Assembly: GCA_015258065.1 (NCBI GenBank)
Contig: JABZIZ010000020.1
Span: 1 to 40,485 of the forward strand
Source: Lachnospiraceae bacterium
GTDB lineage: Bacteria > Bacillota > Clostridia > Lachnospirales > Lachnospiraceae
Reading direction: 5' to 3'
DNA length: 40,485 nt
Each line of letters starts with the position of its first letter. Within the stretch, counting starts at the first letter, position 1. Shown one piece after another: positions 16,336-24,305 of this stretch. A program made the position numbers and the translations under genes. The notes under the pieces were generated by a model. The model did not search any database, was not told where the DNA came from, and saw only the letters and a list, made by a program, of their open reading frames with translations.

Positions 16336-16358
16336 ACAAAAGGAGGGCGCTACCGCCC
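16336..16358 (-). terminator. probable terminator after the CoA-dehydratase activator gene
   Basis: On the minus strand GGGCG GTAG CGCCC is followed by TCCTTTTGTTT. The stem is short but GC-rich and sits 14 bases past the stop codon, directly upstream of the tRNA-Sec promoter. Confidence 0.5.
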
Positions 16359-16371
16359 GCTGTTTGGCACA

Positions 16372-17157
16372 TCAGGTGCGCGTTTCGCCGTATTTTTCAT
16401 AAGCGAGAAAAGCAGCGCCGAGTGCCCCCGCATAGCGGGCCCTCTTGCAGGAAGTGACCTTGCCTCCCAGTTTGTCCGAAAGCATCCGCAGGAAAAAAGA
16501 CGCTTCGCAGAGTCCGCCGGTCAGATATACCGGTCGATCTCCATCCCTTAACTTCCCGTATTCCTGCTTGACCTTGTTGGCCACAGAGTTCAGTACCCCC
16601 CAGGCGATGTTTTCCTTCGAGGTTCCCTGCCCCACCATGGACACGATTTCCGACTCCGCAAAGACCGTGCACATCGAGCTGATCTGAACTTCCTTCGTAC
16701 GCTTCTCTGCAATCTCATCCAGTTTGGCAATCGGAAGTTCCAGACGGTTGGCCATGATTTCGATGAATTTTCCTGTTCCCGCGGAGCACTTATCGTTCAT
16801 GTAAAATTCTTCCACCAACCCGCCCCTGGCAGAAATCACCTTGGTGTCCTGACCGCCGATATCGATGAGGTTCATCTCTCCTTCTCCGAAGAGCGCCGCC
16901 GCTCCCCTGGCATGGCAGGTGATCTCCGTCACCTGCTTCTGCGCGAAGGGAACCGCCTTCCTCCCATATCCGGTGGACACCGTGTAGGCATCCGTGTCGC
17001 TTACGCCCGCTTCCATCAACTGTTTCCGGATTTTTTCAAGCGCATCAAAGCTGCTCCACCCGGTCGGAATCACAAACAGGTTTTCCGGCTCTCCCGCCTC
17101 ATCCAGCACCACGGTTTTGGCGCAGGTGGATCCGATATCAATCCCCACAAATTTCAT
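16372..17157 (-). CDS. ASKHA-fold ATPase activator of a 2-hydroxyacyl-CoA-dehydratase-like enzyme
   Basis: 261 residues, the usual length of the HgdC/BadF-type activators. GIDIGSTCAKTVVLD near residue 5 and LIDIGGQDTKVI at 97-108 are the ASKHA ATP-binding motifs. C124 in NDKCSAGTGKF and C163 in SSMCTVFAESE are the ligands of the single 4Fe-4S cluster shared across the homodimer. It would couple ATP hydrolysis to low-potential electron transfer to the partner encoded just upstream. Neither a dehydratase alpha/beta pair nor a CoA-transferase is nearby, so the partner is more likely a double-cubane reductase than a lactyl- or hydroxyglutaryl-CoA dehydratase. Confidence 0.9.
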   Translation of the reverse strand: MKFVGIDIGSTCAKTVVLDEAGEPENLFVIPTGWSSFDALEKIRKQLMEAGVSDTDAYTVSTGYGRKAVPFAQKQVTEITCHARGAAALFGEGEMNLIDIGGQDTKVISARGGLVEEFYMNDKCSAGTGKFIEIMANRLELPIAKLDEIAEKRTKEVQISSMCTVFAESEIVSMVGQGTSKENIAWGVLNSVANKVKQEYGKLRDGDRPVYLTGGLCEASFFLRMLSDKLGGKVTSCKRARYAGALGAAFLAYEKYGETRT

Positions 17158-17181
17158 TTGCCGTCTTATCCTTTCTTCCTC

Positions 17182-18333
17182 TTACAGCATTTCCAAAAAG
17201 GCGGTGATTCTGGTGTTTAACTGCTCGACATCCGCCTGTGAATAATCGGTTTCCACACTGATGAAGGGCACCTTCTTTTCTTCCACGCAGAATCTGCGAA
17301 TGGCGCGGGTCTCCACATTATACGTCAGACAGGCCGTCAGGGTCATTTCCACAACGCCGTCCGCCCTGTATTCCTCGATCATCCGCCCGAGCAAATCAAA
17401 GCGGTTCGGATTCGGCGTCATGACGCTGCAGCCGATCCCAAGATATCGCTTTGCAATGGCTTCATAAATATCTTCCGTATCTTCCTCTACCAACCGGTCG
17501 TACTGCTTGGCGCCGGTACAGTTTTCATACCCGACGACAATCCCGCCGTTCTCTTCAATGGCTCGAATCACCTTCTCGGTGGCGCCCCCCATGGGACAGC
17601 CGGTGATCACGATGCGAGGCTTTTTTTCCTGATGCACTCCCTTTTTGTATTCCTCCTCCACCTTCTTTCTTAATGCATCCATCTCTGCAGCGATGGCGCT
17701 GCGATCCAGCCGGAAGGTGCTTCCATAGAGGACCTTAAAAAGATCATAACCGCTGATCGGACAGGGATCGTTTTTCATCACCGCATAGAGATTGCGGATC
17801 GCCAGACGAATCTCATTGTTCCTGTGTACCGCTTCTCTCACCTGTGCATCGGTGATTTTGACCGAAAATTTCTTTTCCAGATATTCTTTGAAACGGATGA
17901 TTTCCTTTCGGTAGGAAAGAGCCGCCTCCTCTGTCTGCGTTTGTGGCAGTTGCAACAGAAAAACATCCTTGAATTCCGACATCAATTCGTACATCTTCTT
18001 TTTGCCGTCGCAGGTCGTCTCTCCCACGACCACATCCGAGAAATAAAAATACGGACATTTCTCGGTTTTGGCAAAGCCGTAACTGGATTTGATCAAGGGA
18101 CAGAGGTTCTTCGGCAGATCCTTCTCCGCCTCCTGCAGCGTCTCATCCGAGGTGGAACAAAGACTGACACTCGCCGCCCCCATCGCCATCGCGATTTCCT
18201 GCGGAAAATAGGTACAGTAGGAGCCGATCACCGGAATCCCCTTATCCTTATATTCCTTGACGGTTAAAAAAGACTTCTGCCTCTGCTCTGCAAACGCTTC
18301 AAAAACTTCCGGTAACTCCTGAATCACCTGCAT
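17182..18333 (-). CDS. 2-hydroxyacyl-CoA dehydratase family, single-subunit double-cubane-cluster reductase
   Basis: 383 residues from ATG 18333 (GGGGGAAGAAT upstream). The 2-hydroxyacyl-CoA dehydratase subunit D pattern is clear: GIPVIGSYCTYFPQEIAMAMGA near the N-terminus, KNLCPLIKSSYGFA and SDVVVGETTCDGKKKMYEL in the middle, ITGCPMGGATEKVIRAIE and SVMTPNPNRFDLLGRMIEEYRADGVVEMTLTACLTYNVE later. Cysteines for iron-sulfur binding lie in these blocks. It occurs as one subunit with its own activator, the layout of double-cubane cluster proteins (YjiM type) that reduce small molecules using ATP. The natural substrate of this subgroup is not settled. It sits between the Se operon and tRNA-Sec. Confidence 0.85.
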   Translation of the reverse strand: MQVIQELPEVFEAFAEQRQKSFLTVKEYKDKGIPVIGSYCTYFPQEIAMAMGAASVSLCSTSDETLQEAEKDLPKNLCPLIKSSYGFAKTEKCPYFYFSDVVVGETTCDGKKKMYELMSEFKDVFLLQLPQTQTEEAALSYRKEIIRFKEYLEKKFSVKITDAQVREAVHRNNEIRLAIRNLYAVMKNDPCPISGYDLFKVLYGSTFRLDRSAIAAEMDALRKKVEEEYKKGVHQEKKPRIVITGCPMGGATEKVIRAIEENGGIVVGYENCTGAKQYDRLVEEDTEDIYEAIAKRYLGIGCSVMTPNPNRFDLLGRMIEEYRADGVVEMTLTACLTYNVETRAIRRFCVEEKKVPFISVETDYSQADVEQLNTRITAFLEML

Positions 18334-18403
18334 ATTCTTCCCCCTGAAATCTCCTGATCGAAATCCTCTTGACACCGGTATCATCATAAAAGATTCAACC
18401 CTC

Positions 18404-18460
18404 TTTTTGTAATCGAATTTTTCAATAGAATACGTGATGGATTGAAAAATTACAATTGGA
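18404..18460 (-). promoter_or_regulatory. candidate promoter of the double-cubane reductase pair
   Basis: On the minus strand a TTGTAA box and a TATTCT box are spaced 17 bases apart in this AT-rich spacer, 70 to 120 bases before the start codon. The motifs are only moderate. Confidence 0.4.
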
Positions 18461-18476
18461 AAATCCCTCTTCCAAA

Positions 18477-18511
18477 AGAGGCTGTCGCATTTTGTGCGAC
18501 AGCCTCTCTTT
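18477..18511 (-). terminator. Rho-independent terminator ending the Se operon
   Basis: A perfect 13-bp stem, AGAGGCTGTCGCA pairing with TGCGACAGCCTCT, has a 5-base loop. U-rich runs follow on both strands, so it can act bidirectionally. It ends the operon closing with the DUF3343 gene. Part of its stem (GCTGTCGCA) recurs in the tRNA-Sec terminator. Confidence 0.85.
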
Positions 18512-18540
18512 TTCTTTTAAACTTTTGAGGATCATCGTTT

Positions 18541-18777
18541 TCAGATCATACACTCATGAATCCCTTCCGCCTGCAGATGATATTTCTCCATCAGGCGCAC
18601 GAGCTCTTCTTTTTCAGAAACCTCCGCAGCCCAAGCCAGACCGCAGCCGGCGGAAATGACGCGGGGAACCGGAATCATACGACCACCTGCGCCGTTGTCC
18701 TTGCAGATCTTCTCCATCTCCAGCGCATCCGTGGTGGTCGCAAAACTGATGACCAGCTTTAATTCTTTTTTTCTCAT
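18541..18777 (-). CDS. DUF3343 small protein, putative Se/S carrier-like
   Basis: 78 residues. LVISFATTTDALEMEKICKDNG and VPRVISAGCGLAWAA fit DUF3343, with C45 in a conserved-looking AGCGLA turn. Members are found beside YedF and cysteine-desulfurase-like genes in selenium-using bacteria and have been proposed to carry selenium or sulfur. That role is inferred from context. The ATG overlaps the yedF stop by four bases. It is the last gene before the terminator at 18477. Confidence 0.8.
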   Translation of the reverse strand: MRKKELKLVISFATTTDALEMEKICKDNGAGGRMIPVPRVISAGCGLAWAAEVSEKEELVRLMEKYHLQAEGIHECMI

Positions 18778-19376
18778 GGCCGAACAATCAGGGCGGAGCG
18801 CATCTGGGTCTCGACGATTTCATACATATTGGAAACCGTACCGACAGCAAGTTTATCCTTGATCTGGTAATAATCCAGACAGGTACCACAGGTCATGATC
18901 TTCACGCCAGCCGCTTCCAGATTCTTGAGATCGGCAAGGGAATCCGATCCCTCCGTTGTTAAGTAGGCACCGGTGTTGTAGCAGACAATATATTCCGGCA
19001 ACTCGTCCTGACTCGTGAGCGCAAAAATGAAGGCCTTCATCAACGCCTTGCCTAACTTCTCTTCTCCCGTACCCATAGTATTCGCAGAAAGCACTACGGT
19101 TACGCCTCCCTGTCTGCCACCTGCCTTTTCTTTCTCCGCTTCTTCACAGGTAGCTTTCCTCACCAGCATGGTGACATCATAGGCGTTCTCGCCCTTCTTC
19201 ATGCTGCTGACTTCAAAATTTCTGGAGGCGGCAAATTTGGTTAAATTCTTCACTGCCGTTTCGTTGTCCACCTGAACCGTCAGTCTTCCATCCTCGGTAA
19301 ACTCTTCCACCGCCTTTTTGGCATTCACCACCGGGAGCGGACAACCCATTCCCATGCAATCAATCACTTTTTCCAT
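18774..19376 (-). CDS. yedF: Selenium metabolism protein YedF
   Basis: 200 residues in two parts. Residues 1-72 are a TusA/SirA-like domain with the sulfur-relay motif C12-PLP in MGMGCPLPVVNAKKAVEEF. Residues 90-200 are DsrE-like (VTVVLSANTMGTGEEKLGKALMKAFIFAL) and carry a CGTC pair (C163, C166). This fusion is the form of YedF associated with selenium utilisation. It likely accepts persulfide or perselenide from the desulfurase-family protein encoded just upstream. AGGAGG precedes the ATG. Confidence 0.9.
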   Translation of the reverse strand: MEKVIDCMGMGCPLPVVNAKKAVEEFTEDGRLTVQVDNETAVKNLTKFAASRNFEVSSMKKGENAYDVTMLVRKATCEEAEKEKAGGRQGGVTVVLSANTMGTGEEKLGKALMKAFIFALTSQDELPEYIVCYNTGAYLTTEGSDSLADLKNLEAAGVKIMTCGTCLDYYQIKDKLAVGTVSNMYEIVETQMRSALIVRP

Positions 19377-19389
19377 TGTTTTTTCCTCC

Positions 19390-19441
19390 TGTTTTACTCC
19401 GCTGCAATCTTACGCGGTTTTATTCCGCTGCAATCTTTCGC
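19390..19441. repeat. 26-bp tandem duplication at the end of the cysteine desulfurase-family gene
   Basis: Copies at 19390-19415 and 19416-19441 differ at three positions. The second copy holds the coding end RKIAAE and stop. The first copy repeats RKIAAE-stop beyond the real stop and supplies part of the yedF leader. Confidence 0.85.
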
Positions 19442-20556
19442 AGTGCGTCTATTCCACGGTCAATCTCTTCTTCCGTGTTGAAATAAGAAAAACTGAAGCG
19501 CACGGCGCCCTGTTCCACGGTTCCCAGTGCCTGATGCATCAAAGGCGCACAGTGAGCACCCGGTCTTACGCAGATCCCGTATTTCTCGGAAAGTTCATCC
19601 GCGATATCGGAAGAGTCATAATCTTCCAGATTCAGTGCCACAACAGCGCAACGCTCCTTCGTGCTGAAATCCCCGTAAACAAAGATGCCGGGGATCTGCA
19701 TGACACCCTGATAGAACCGCATCATCAGTTCCTGCTCTTTTTTCCGGATTTCTTCCAGGCCGGTTTGCTCTAAAAACTCCAGTGCCGCATGGAGTCCTGC
19801 AATCCCGTGCCCGTTTAAAGTTCCCGCCTCCAGCGCCGTCGGCATTTCCTTCGGGTGGGTATGGGAATAGGTTTGCACCCCGCTGCCTCCCGATTTGAGC
19901 GGTCTTAGAGAAATGCCTTCCCGCACATAGATGCCACCCGTACCCTGCGGTCCGTACATTCCCTTATGGCCGGTAAAACAGAGGATGTCAATATGCATCT
20001 TGTCGACATCGATAGGAAAGACCCCCGCACTCTGGGAGGCATCAACGATGAAGAGCAGACCGTGTTTTTTCGCGATCTCTCCTACCGCTTCGATATCGAC
20101 CACGTTTCCGGTCAGATTGGAAGCATGGGTACAGACGATGGCTCTGGTTTCTCCTCGAATCTCTTTTTCAAAATCCGAGATCCGAATTCTACCCCATTTG
20201 TCGCTAGACACAAAGGAAAGGCTGACTCCCTTTTCTTCCATCTCATAAAGCGGGCGCAACACAGAATTGTGCTCCAACTCCGTCGTAATGACGTGATCTC
20301 CCGGAAGAAACGCTCCCTTAATCGCCAAATTCAGGCTCTCCGTGGAATTGCAGGTAAAAGCAATTCTCCGGGGATCGGAAGCATGGAAAAATTGCGCCAG
20401 TTTCACTCTTGTGTCGAAGATGGTTCTGGATGTTCCCAGAGAAGCGGAATGAACTCCTCTGCCGGCATTTCCCATCTGCTGCATGGCTTCTGTGACCGCT
20501 GTAATGACCTGCGGCGGCTTGTACATTGTGGTTGCTGCATTATCAAAGTAAATCAT
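19420..20556 (-). CDS. Cysteine desulfurase family protein (selenium-associated type)
   Basis: 378 residues from ATG 20556 (MIYFDNAATT, where the family usually begins; AGG lies seven bases upstream). An ATG at 20577 with a very close AAGGGGG is an alternative. The PLP lysine is K198 in CFTGHKGMYGPQGTGG. The catalytic cysteine is C336 in RPGAHCAPLMHQALGT. The type (EF2568-like class V) travels with selD, yedF and DUF3343 genes. It may release selenium from selenocysteine or sulfur from cysteine for delivery to SelD. Specificity cannot be read from the sequence. Confidence 0.85.
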   Translation of the reverse strand: MIYFDNAATTMYKPPQVITAVTEAMQQMGNAGRGVHSASLGTSRTIFDTRVKLAQFFHASDPRRIAFTCNSTESLNLAIKGAFLPGDHVITTELEHNSVLRPLYEMEEKGVSLSFVSSDKWGRIRISDFEKEIRGETRAIVCTHASNLTGNVVDIEAVGEIAKKHGLLFIVDASQSAGVFPIDVDKMHIDILCFTGHKGMYGPQGTGGIYVREGISLRPLKSGGSGVQTYSHTHPKEMPTALEAGTLNGHGIAGLHAALEFLEQTGLEEIRKKEQELMMRFYQGVMQIPGIFVYGDFSTKERCAVVALNLEDYDSSDIADELSEKYGICVRPGAHCAPLMHQALGTVEQGAVRFSFSYFNTEEEIDRGIDALRKIAAE

Positions 20557-20610
20557 ATCAGGACCTATTCTAGTCATTTCCCCCTTCACCGTCCACCATG
20601 GCTTTTTCAA

Positions 20611-21300
20611 TCAAAGGCTTCCGATATCGGTGTTTTCTATTAAAAATGGATTGTGCGCCTTTTCTTCGCCTATGGTTGTCTCCGATTCATGTCCTGGATA
20701 GACGATGGTCTCATCGGGGAGAACAAAGAGTTTTTCCCGAATGGAGCGTAAGAGTTCCTCCTGCGATCCCGTTGCCATGTCCGTGCGTCCGACCGAATGA
20801 TCAAAGAGGGTGTCTCCGCTCAGGACAAAGCCTCCCTCCGGAACATAATAAGAGCAGCTGCCCTTCGTATGCCCGGGAGTTGCAAGCAGGATGCAACGCA
20901 GTCCCGCGGCTAAAATCTCCTCCCCGTCCGAAAGGTAGGCGCTCGGCTGCACGGTGATGGGGTGCCCGTAGGCGGCAGATCCGTTTTTGTCCGGATCCTC
21001 ACAAAGCTCTTTCTCTTCCTTGTAGCAGTACACGGGAGCGCCGCTTAGACGCTGTAGTGCCTGCACGCCCCTGATATGATCAAAATGGGCATGGGTGAGT
21101 AAGATCACTTCCGGCACTAGGCTTTGTCCGATCAGCGTTTCATAGATTTCCTCTCCATGATCCGCCGGGTCGATGCAGATGACCGGTGTCTTCTGCGGCT
21201 TTCCTCCTTCTCCCCTGCCTTCCTCCCGATAAAGGTAGTAAAAATTGGTCATCAGGATGCCGAGCTCTATTTTACCGACCTGAATCCCCGATCTTTGCAT
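20611..21300 (-). CDS. MBL-fold metallo-hydrolase (glyoxalase II-like)
   Basis: 229 residues from ATG 21300, which starts four bases after the lysR stop. LLTHAHFDHIRG gives the HxHxDH zinc motif (H70, H72, D74, H75); ATPGHTKGSCSYY, LSGDTLF and VYPGHESETTIGEE supply the remaining ligands. Such small MBL proteins hydrolyse thioesters or act on persulfide or other thiol adducts. Its position inside the Se operon suggests a role in handling a selenium or sulfur adduct, but this is only context. Confidence 0.85.
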   Translation of the reverse strand: MQRSGIQVGKIELGILMTNFYYLYREEGRGEGGKPQKTPVICIDPADHGEEIYETLIGQSLVPEVILLTHAHFDHIRGVQALQRLSGAPVYCYKEEKELCEDPDKNGSAAYGHPITVQPSAYLSDGEEILAAGLRCILLATPGHTKGSCSYYVPEGGFVLSGDTLFDHSVGRTDMATGSQEELLRSIREKLFVLPDETIVYPGHESETTIGEEKAHNPFLIENTDIGSL

Positions 21301-21304
21301 CTTC

Positions 21305-22357
21305 TCACCCCATCTGTTCCGAAGCACTCATGCTAAAAGAGGATGTTTCCTCTTCCGAAGCGGAAATTTCTGCACGGCTGAACCCTTCTGCATCTGCAGA
21401 AGAATCCTGTGCTTCTGCACCTTCTGTAAGTGGGGTGCCATTCTGCGGCGTATACATTTTTTTCACCAGACGAATCAGTTGCTTCACCGCTCTCGGAAGC
21501 GGGTAGTGAGGATTGCAAACCATATAAATCCTTCTGTGACTGTTTTCCCTGGGCAGCGGGAAGGCAAGCACCTCACCGGCCTGAATGGCTTCCTGTGCCG
21601 CCAGCCTCGAAATGAAGGTAATCCCGATCCCGCTTTTCACCGAGCGGATAATCGCCTCCGGGCTGCTCATATTGGCCACCACATTCATTCCCGAAAGGTC
21701 GATCCCCAGTCTGCGCAGGCGTTTCTCCGTCTCCCTCCGCGTACCGGAGCCGTACTCCCGCATGATGATCGCTTCCTGTAAAATCCAATCCGGCCGCTGC
21801 GCCATCTTCTCTTTCTCCATCTTGCGGAACCTTGGAAGATTCGGCGTCACAATCAGCAGTTCATCTTCATAAAAAGACAGATAGGAGCAGGATCTCTTGT
21901 CCAGAATGCTCCCTGTAAACCCGATGTCAATGGTATGATTCTGCACCTCCTCGATCACCCCTGCCGAATCGGTCTCCGTCACCCGAAACTGCACATTCGA
22001 ATAAAGCTTGTTGTATTCGGCAAGGATCTTCGGTACCAGATACTGCGCAGGGATGGTGGATGCGGCAATGACTACCTGCTGAGAGGACGCCTCGTCCTCT
22101 CCCCTCTTCTGAAAAAGGGTTTTGATATTTTCCTCCAACTCCGTCATCTGTCTTGCATACAGATAGAGCTTTTTCCCTTCCTCCGTCACCCGGACGCCCT
22201 TGGTTGTCCGTACAAACAGCTGTACGCCCAGTTCCTCTTCCAGTGCGGAGATATGTGCACTGATCGTCGGCTGTGTCAGGTATAATTCCTTGGCTGTCTG
22301 CGAAAAACTCCTGTTATTTGCTACCTTCACAAAGGCCTCGATCTGCTTCAGATTCAT
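21305..22357 (-). CDS. LysR family regulator, selenium-metabolism-associated type
   Basis: 350 residues. The N-terminal winged helix is classical LysR: MNLKQIEAFVKVANNRSFSQTAKELYLTQPT begins the protein (the motif lies at residues 1-31), followed by the effector domain (VVIAASTIPAQYLVPKILAEYNKLY). A longer, Ser/Glu-rich C-terminal tail of about 40 residues is unusual. The gene overlaps the selB stop by four bases, so it is encoded within the Se operon. The type is known from Sec-using Firmicutes. The ligand is unknown; an internal position suggests autoregulation with the operon. Confidence 0.9.
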   Translation of the reverse strand: MNLKQIEAFVKVANNRSFSQTAKELYLTQPTISAHISALEEELGVQLFVRTTKGVRVTEEGKKLYLYARQMTELEENIKTLFQKRGEDEASSQQVVIAASTIPAQYLVPKILAEYNKLYSNVQFRVTETDSAGVIEEVQNHTIDIGFTGSILDKRSCSYLSFYEDELLIVTPNLPRFRKMEKEKMAQRPDWILQEAIIMREYGSGTRRETEKRLRRLGIDLSGMNVVANMSSPEAIIRSVKSGIGITFISRLAAQEAIQAGEVLAFPLPRENSHRRIYMVCNPHYPLPRAVKQLIRLVKKMYTPQNGTPLTEGAEAQDSSADAEGFSRAEISASEEETSSFSMSASEQMG

Positions 22358-24285
22358 CGGTATGCCACCCTCTCTGTCTCTGCACCCAGCTTTTTTGTCA
22401 CCTTGATCGTATCCAAATATTCCAAAATCGACTTGGCGCTCTTCCGGTTGGTGGCAAACATGTCTCTGATCTGTGCGATCGTGATCAGATCATTTTCGGC
22501 AAAATAAGCTTCCACCTTTTCCCTGGCTTCCATCATCAGAGAGGCAAGCGTCACCATCTCGATTTCCAGACCTGCCTTCACCACCTCTTTCTCTTCAATC
22601 AGAAGCTGCAGCAGGTCCATCACCGTGTCTTCCGGGTATTTTTCCAGATTTAGCTCGGAAAACCGCAGCAGCTCAAAGCCAGCCTTCTCCATCTGGGATT
22701 CCAGAAGTTCGCGCACCTTTTCATAGGTTTCATCATGTGCAGGCGCAAAGCCTGCAAGGAAGAGATAACCCTCCTCCATCCCGAAGATCCCCTGCTCCAC
22801 CATCCTGCTCAGATAGGCGTCAAAGACATTGGCCTTTGCTTTTTTCATATAGGAAATATGCACTTCCGCCGTCTTCATCCCGTGGCGGTAAGGGAATTTG
22901 GCATGAAACCGCTTGAGATCTCTGCTCAGATCCTGTCGAAGCAAAAACTCACTGTCCTTATGCCAGTAATAGGTGTCCTTCCGCAGCGGGAAGGCAAGCA
23001 CGACGCCTTCCTCCACCAGCGCATCCAGGTAGGGCACCAGTTCCTCCCGGGTATGTGAGGTGAGTTTGGCAAGCTCCGATTGCGCAAGCATCGTGTCACC
23101 GTGCTCTTTGATATGCAGCTCGCAGATATCGGCAAGAGAGCCGGACTCCTTGCGTTTCAGTTCATCAATCGAGGCTTCGTTAAACCTCTTTTTCTTCGTC
23201 GGATTCGGTTCCAGAATCACACCGCCGCCGATGGTCTCCAGGGGAGAATAAAACCGGATCACAAAGCGGTCTCCCCTCTTCACCGCAATTTCCTCCTCTA
23301 AGAGCAGCTGTGCAAGCCCCGTCTCCCCCGGTCCAAGTTCCTCCTCGTTTAAGAGGACCGCACGGCAGAGAATTTCACTGGTCCCTGTAAAAAAATGCAG
23401 CCTTTCTCTGTTGGTCAAGATGCGTTCCGAGTCTTTCAGCACGCGGACCGAGACGTCGACCCGATCGGTGTTTTTCATGCTGTTCTTAGGCGCAATCACA
23501 CAGCCCCTGTGAATTTCTTCTTTTTTTACATTGGCAAGGTTGATGGCAACGCGCTGTCCCGCCTCACAGCTCTCCTGATCGCTGCCGTGTACCTGAATGC
23601 TCCGAATCCTGCACTCTTTATGAATCGGATACATCTCCAGAACGTCTTCTTTATGGATCAGTCCCGAGATCAGCGTGCCGGTGACGATGGTGCCAAAGCC
23701 CGGCATGGTAAAGACGCGGTCGATCGGCAGCCTCGGGATCGTTTGGATGTCCCTGGGCGTCACTTCTTCCTGGACCATCTTGAGGATACAGGACTTCAAT
23801 TCACCGATTCCTGCCCCGGTGGCGGCGGAAACGCGAACGATCGGCGCCTTTTCCATAATGGTGCCTGCCAGTCTTCCCCTGATATCCTCCTCCATCATTT
23901 CCAGCCAGTCCTCGTCCACCAGATCGCATTTGTTCAGTACGAGAACAGTTTTGCTCACGCCCAGAAGTTCAAGGATATCCAGATGCTCTCTTGTCTGCGG
24001 CATGATGCCCTCGTCTGCAGCAACGACCATCAAAACGAGGTCCATGCCGACCACGCCCGCCACCATATTGCCGATGAATTTCTCGTGTCCGGGCACATCC
24101 ACAATACCTGCCCTTGTCCCGTCCTCCATATCGAACCAGGTGAAGCCCAGGTCAATCGTGATGCCCCTCTTCTGTTCTTCCTTCAGACGATCCGTATTTC
24201 TGCCGGTCAGTGCGCGAATCAGGGTTGTTTTCCCATGATCGATATGTCCTGCCGTCCCGATGATGATGTGTTTTGATTGATTCAT
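22354..24285 (-). CDS. selB: Selenocysteine-specific elongation factor SelB
   Basis: 643 residues from ATG 24285, with AGGGGG six bases upstream. An ATG two codons earlier overlaps the ribosome site. The GTPase domain has GHIDHGKTT (residues 13-21), DVPGHEKFIGNM and LNKCDL. EF-Tu-like beta-barrels follow. Winged-helix repeats at the C-terminus, ending in FAENDLITIAQIRDMFATNRKSAKSILEYLD, bind the bSECIS hairpin. It delivers Sec-tRNA to UGA codons such as those in grdA and selD here. The start is 21 bases after the selA stop. Confidence 0.97.
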   Translation of the reverse strand: MNQSKHIIIGTAGHIDHGKTTLIRALTGRNTDRLKEEQKRGITIDLGFTWFDMEDGTRAGIVDVPGHEKFIGNMVAGVVGMDLVLMVVAADEGIMPQTREHLDILELLGVSKTVLVLNKCDLVDEDWLEMMEEDIRGRLAGTIMEKAPIVRVSAATGAGIGELKSCILKMVQEEVTPRDIQTIPRLPIDRVFTMPGFGTIVTGTLISGLIHKEDVLEMYPIHKECRIRSIQVHGSDQESCEAGQRVAINLANVKKEEIHRGCVIAPKNSMKNTDRVDVSVRVLKDSERILTNRERLHFFTGTSEILCRAVLLNEEELGPGETGLAQLLLEEEIAVKRGDRFVIRFYSPLETIGGGVILEPNPTKKKRFNEASIDELKRKESGSLADICELHIKEHGDTMLAQSELAKLTSHTREELVPYLDALVEEGVVLAFPLRKDTYYWHKDSEFLLRQDLSRDLKRFHAKFPYRHGMKTAEVHISYMKKAKANVFDAYLSRMVEQGIFGMEEGYLFLAGFAPAHDETYEKVRELLESQMEKAGFELLRFSELNLEKYPEDTVMDLLQLLIEEKEVVKAGLEIEMVTLASLMMEAREKVEAYFAENDLITIAQIRDMFATNRKSAKSILEYLDTIKVTKKLGAETERVAYR

Positions 24286-24305
24286 GGACATCCCCCTGTG
24301 ATGCT

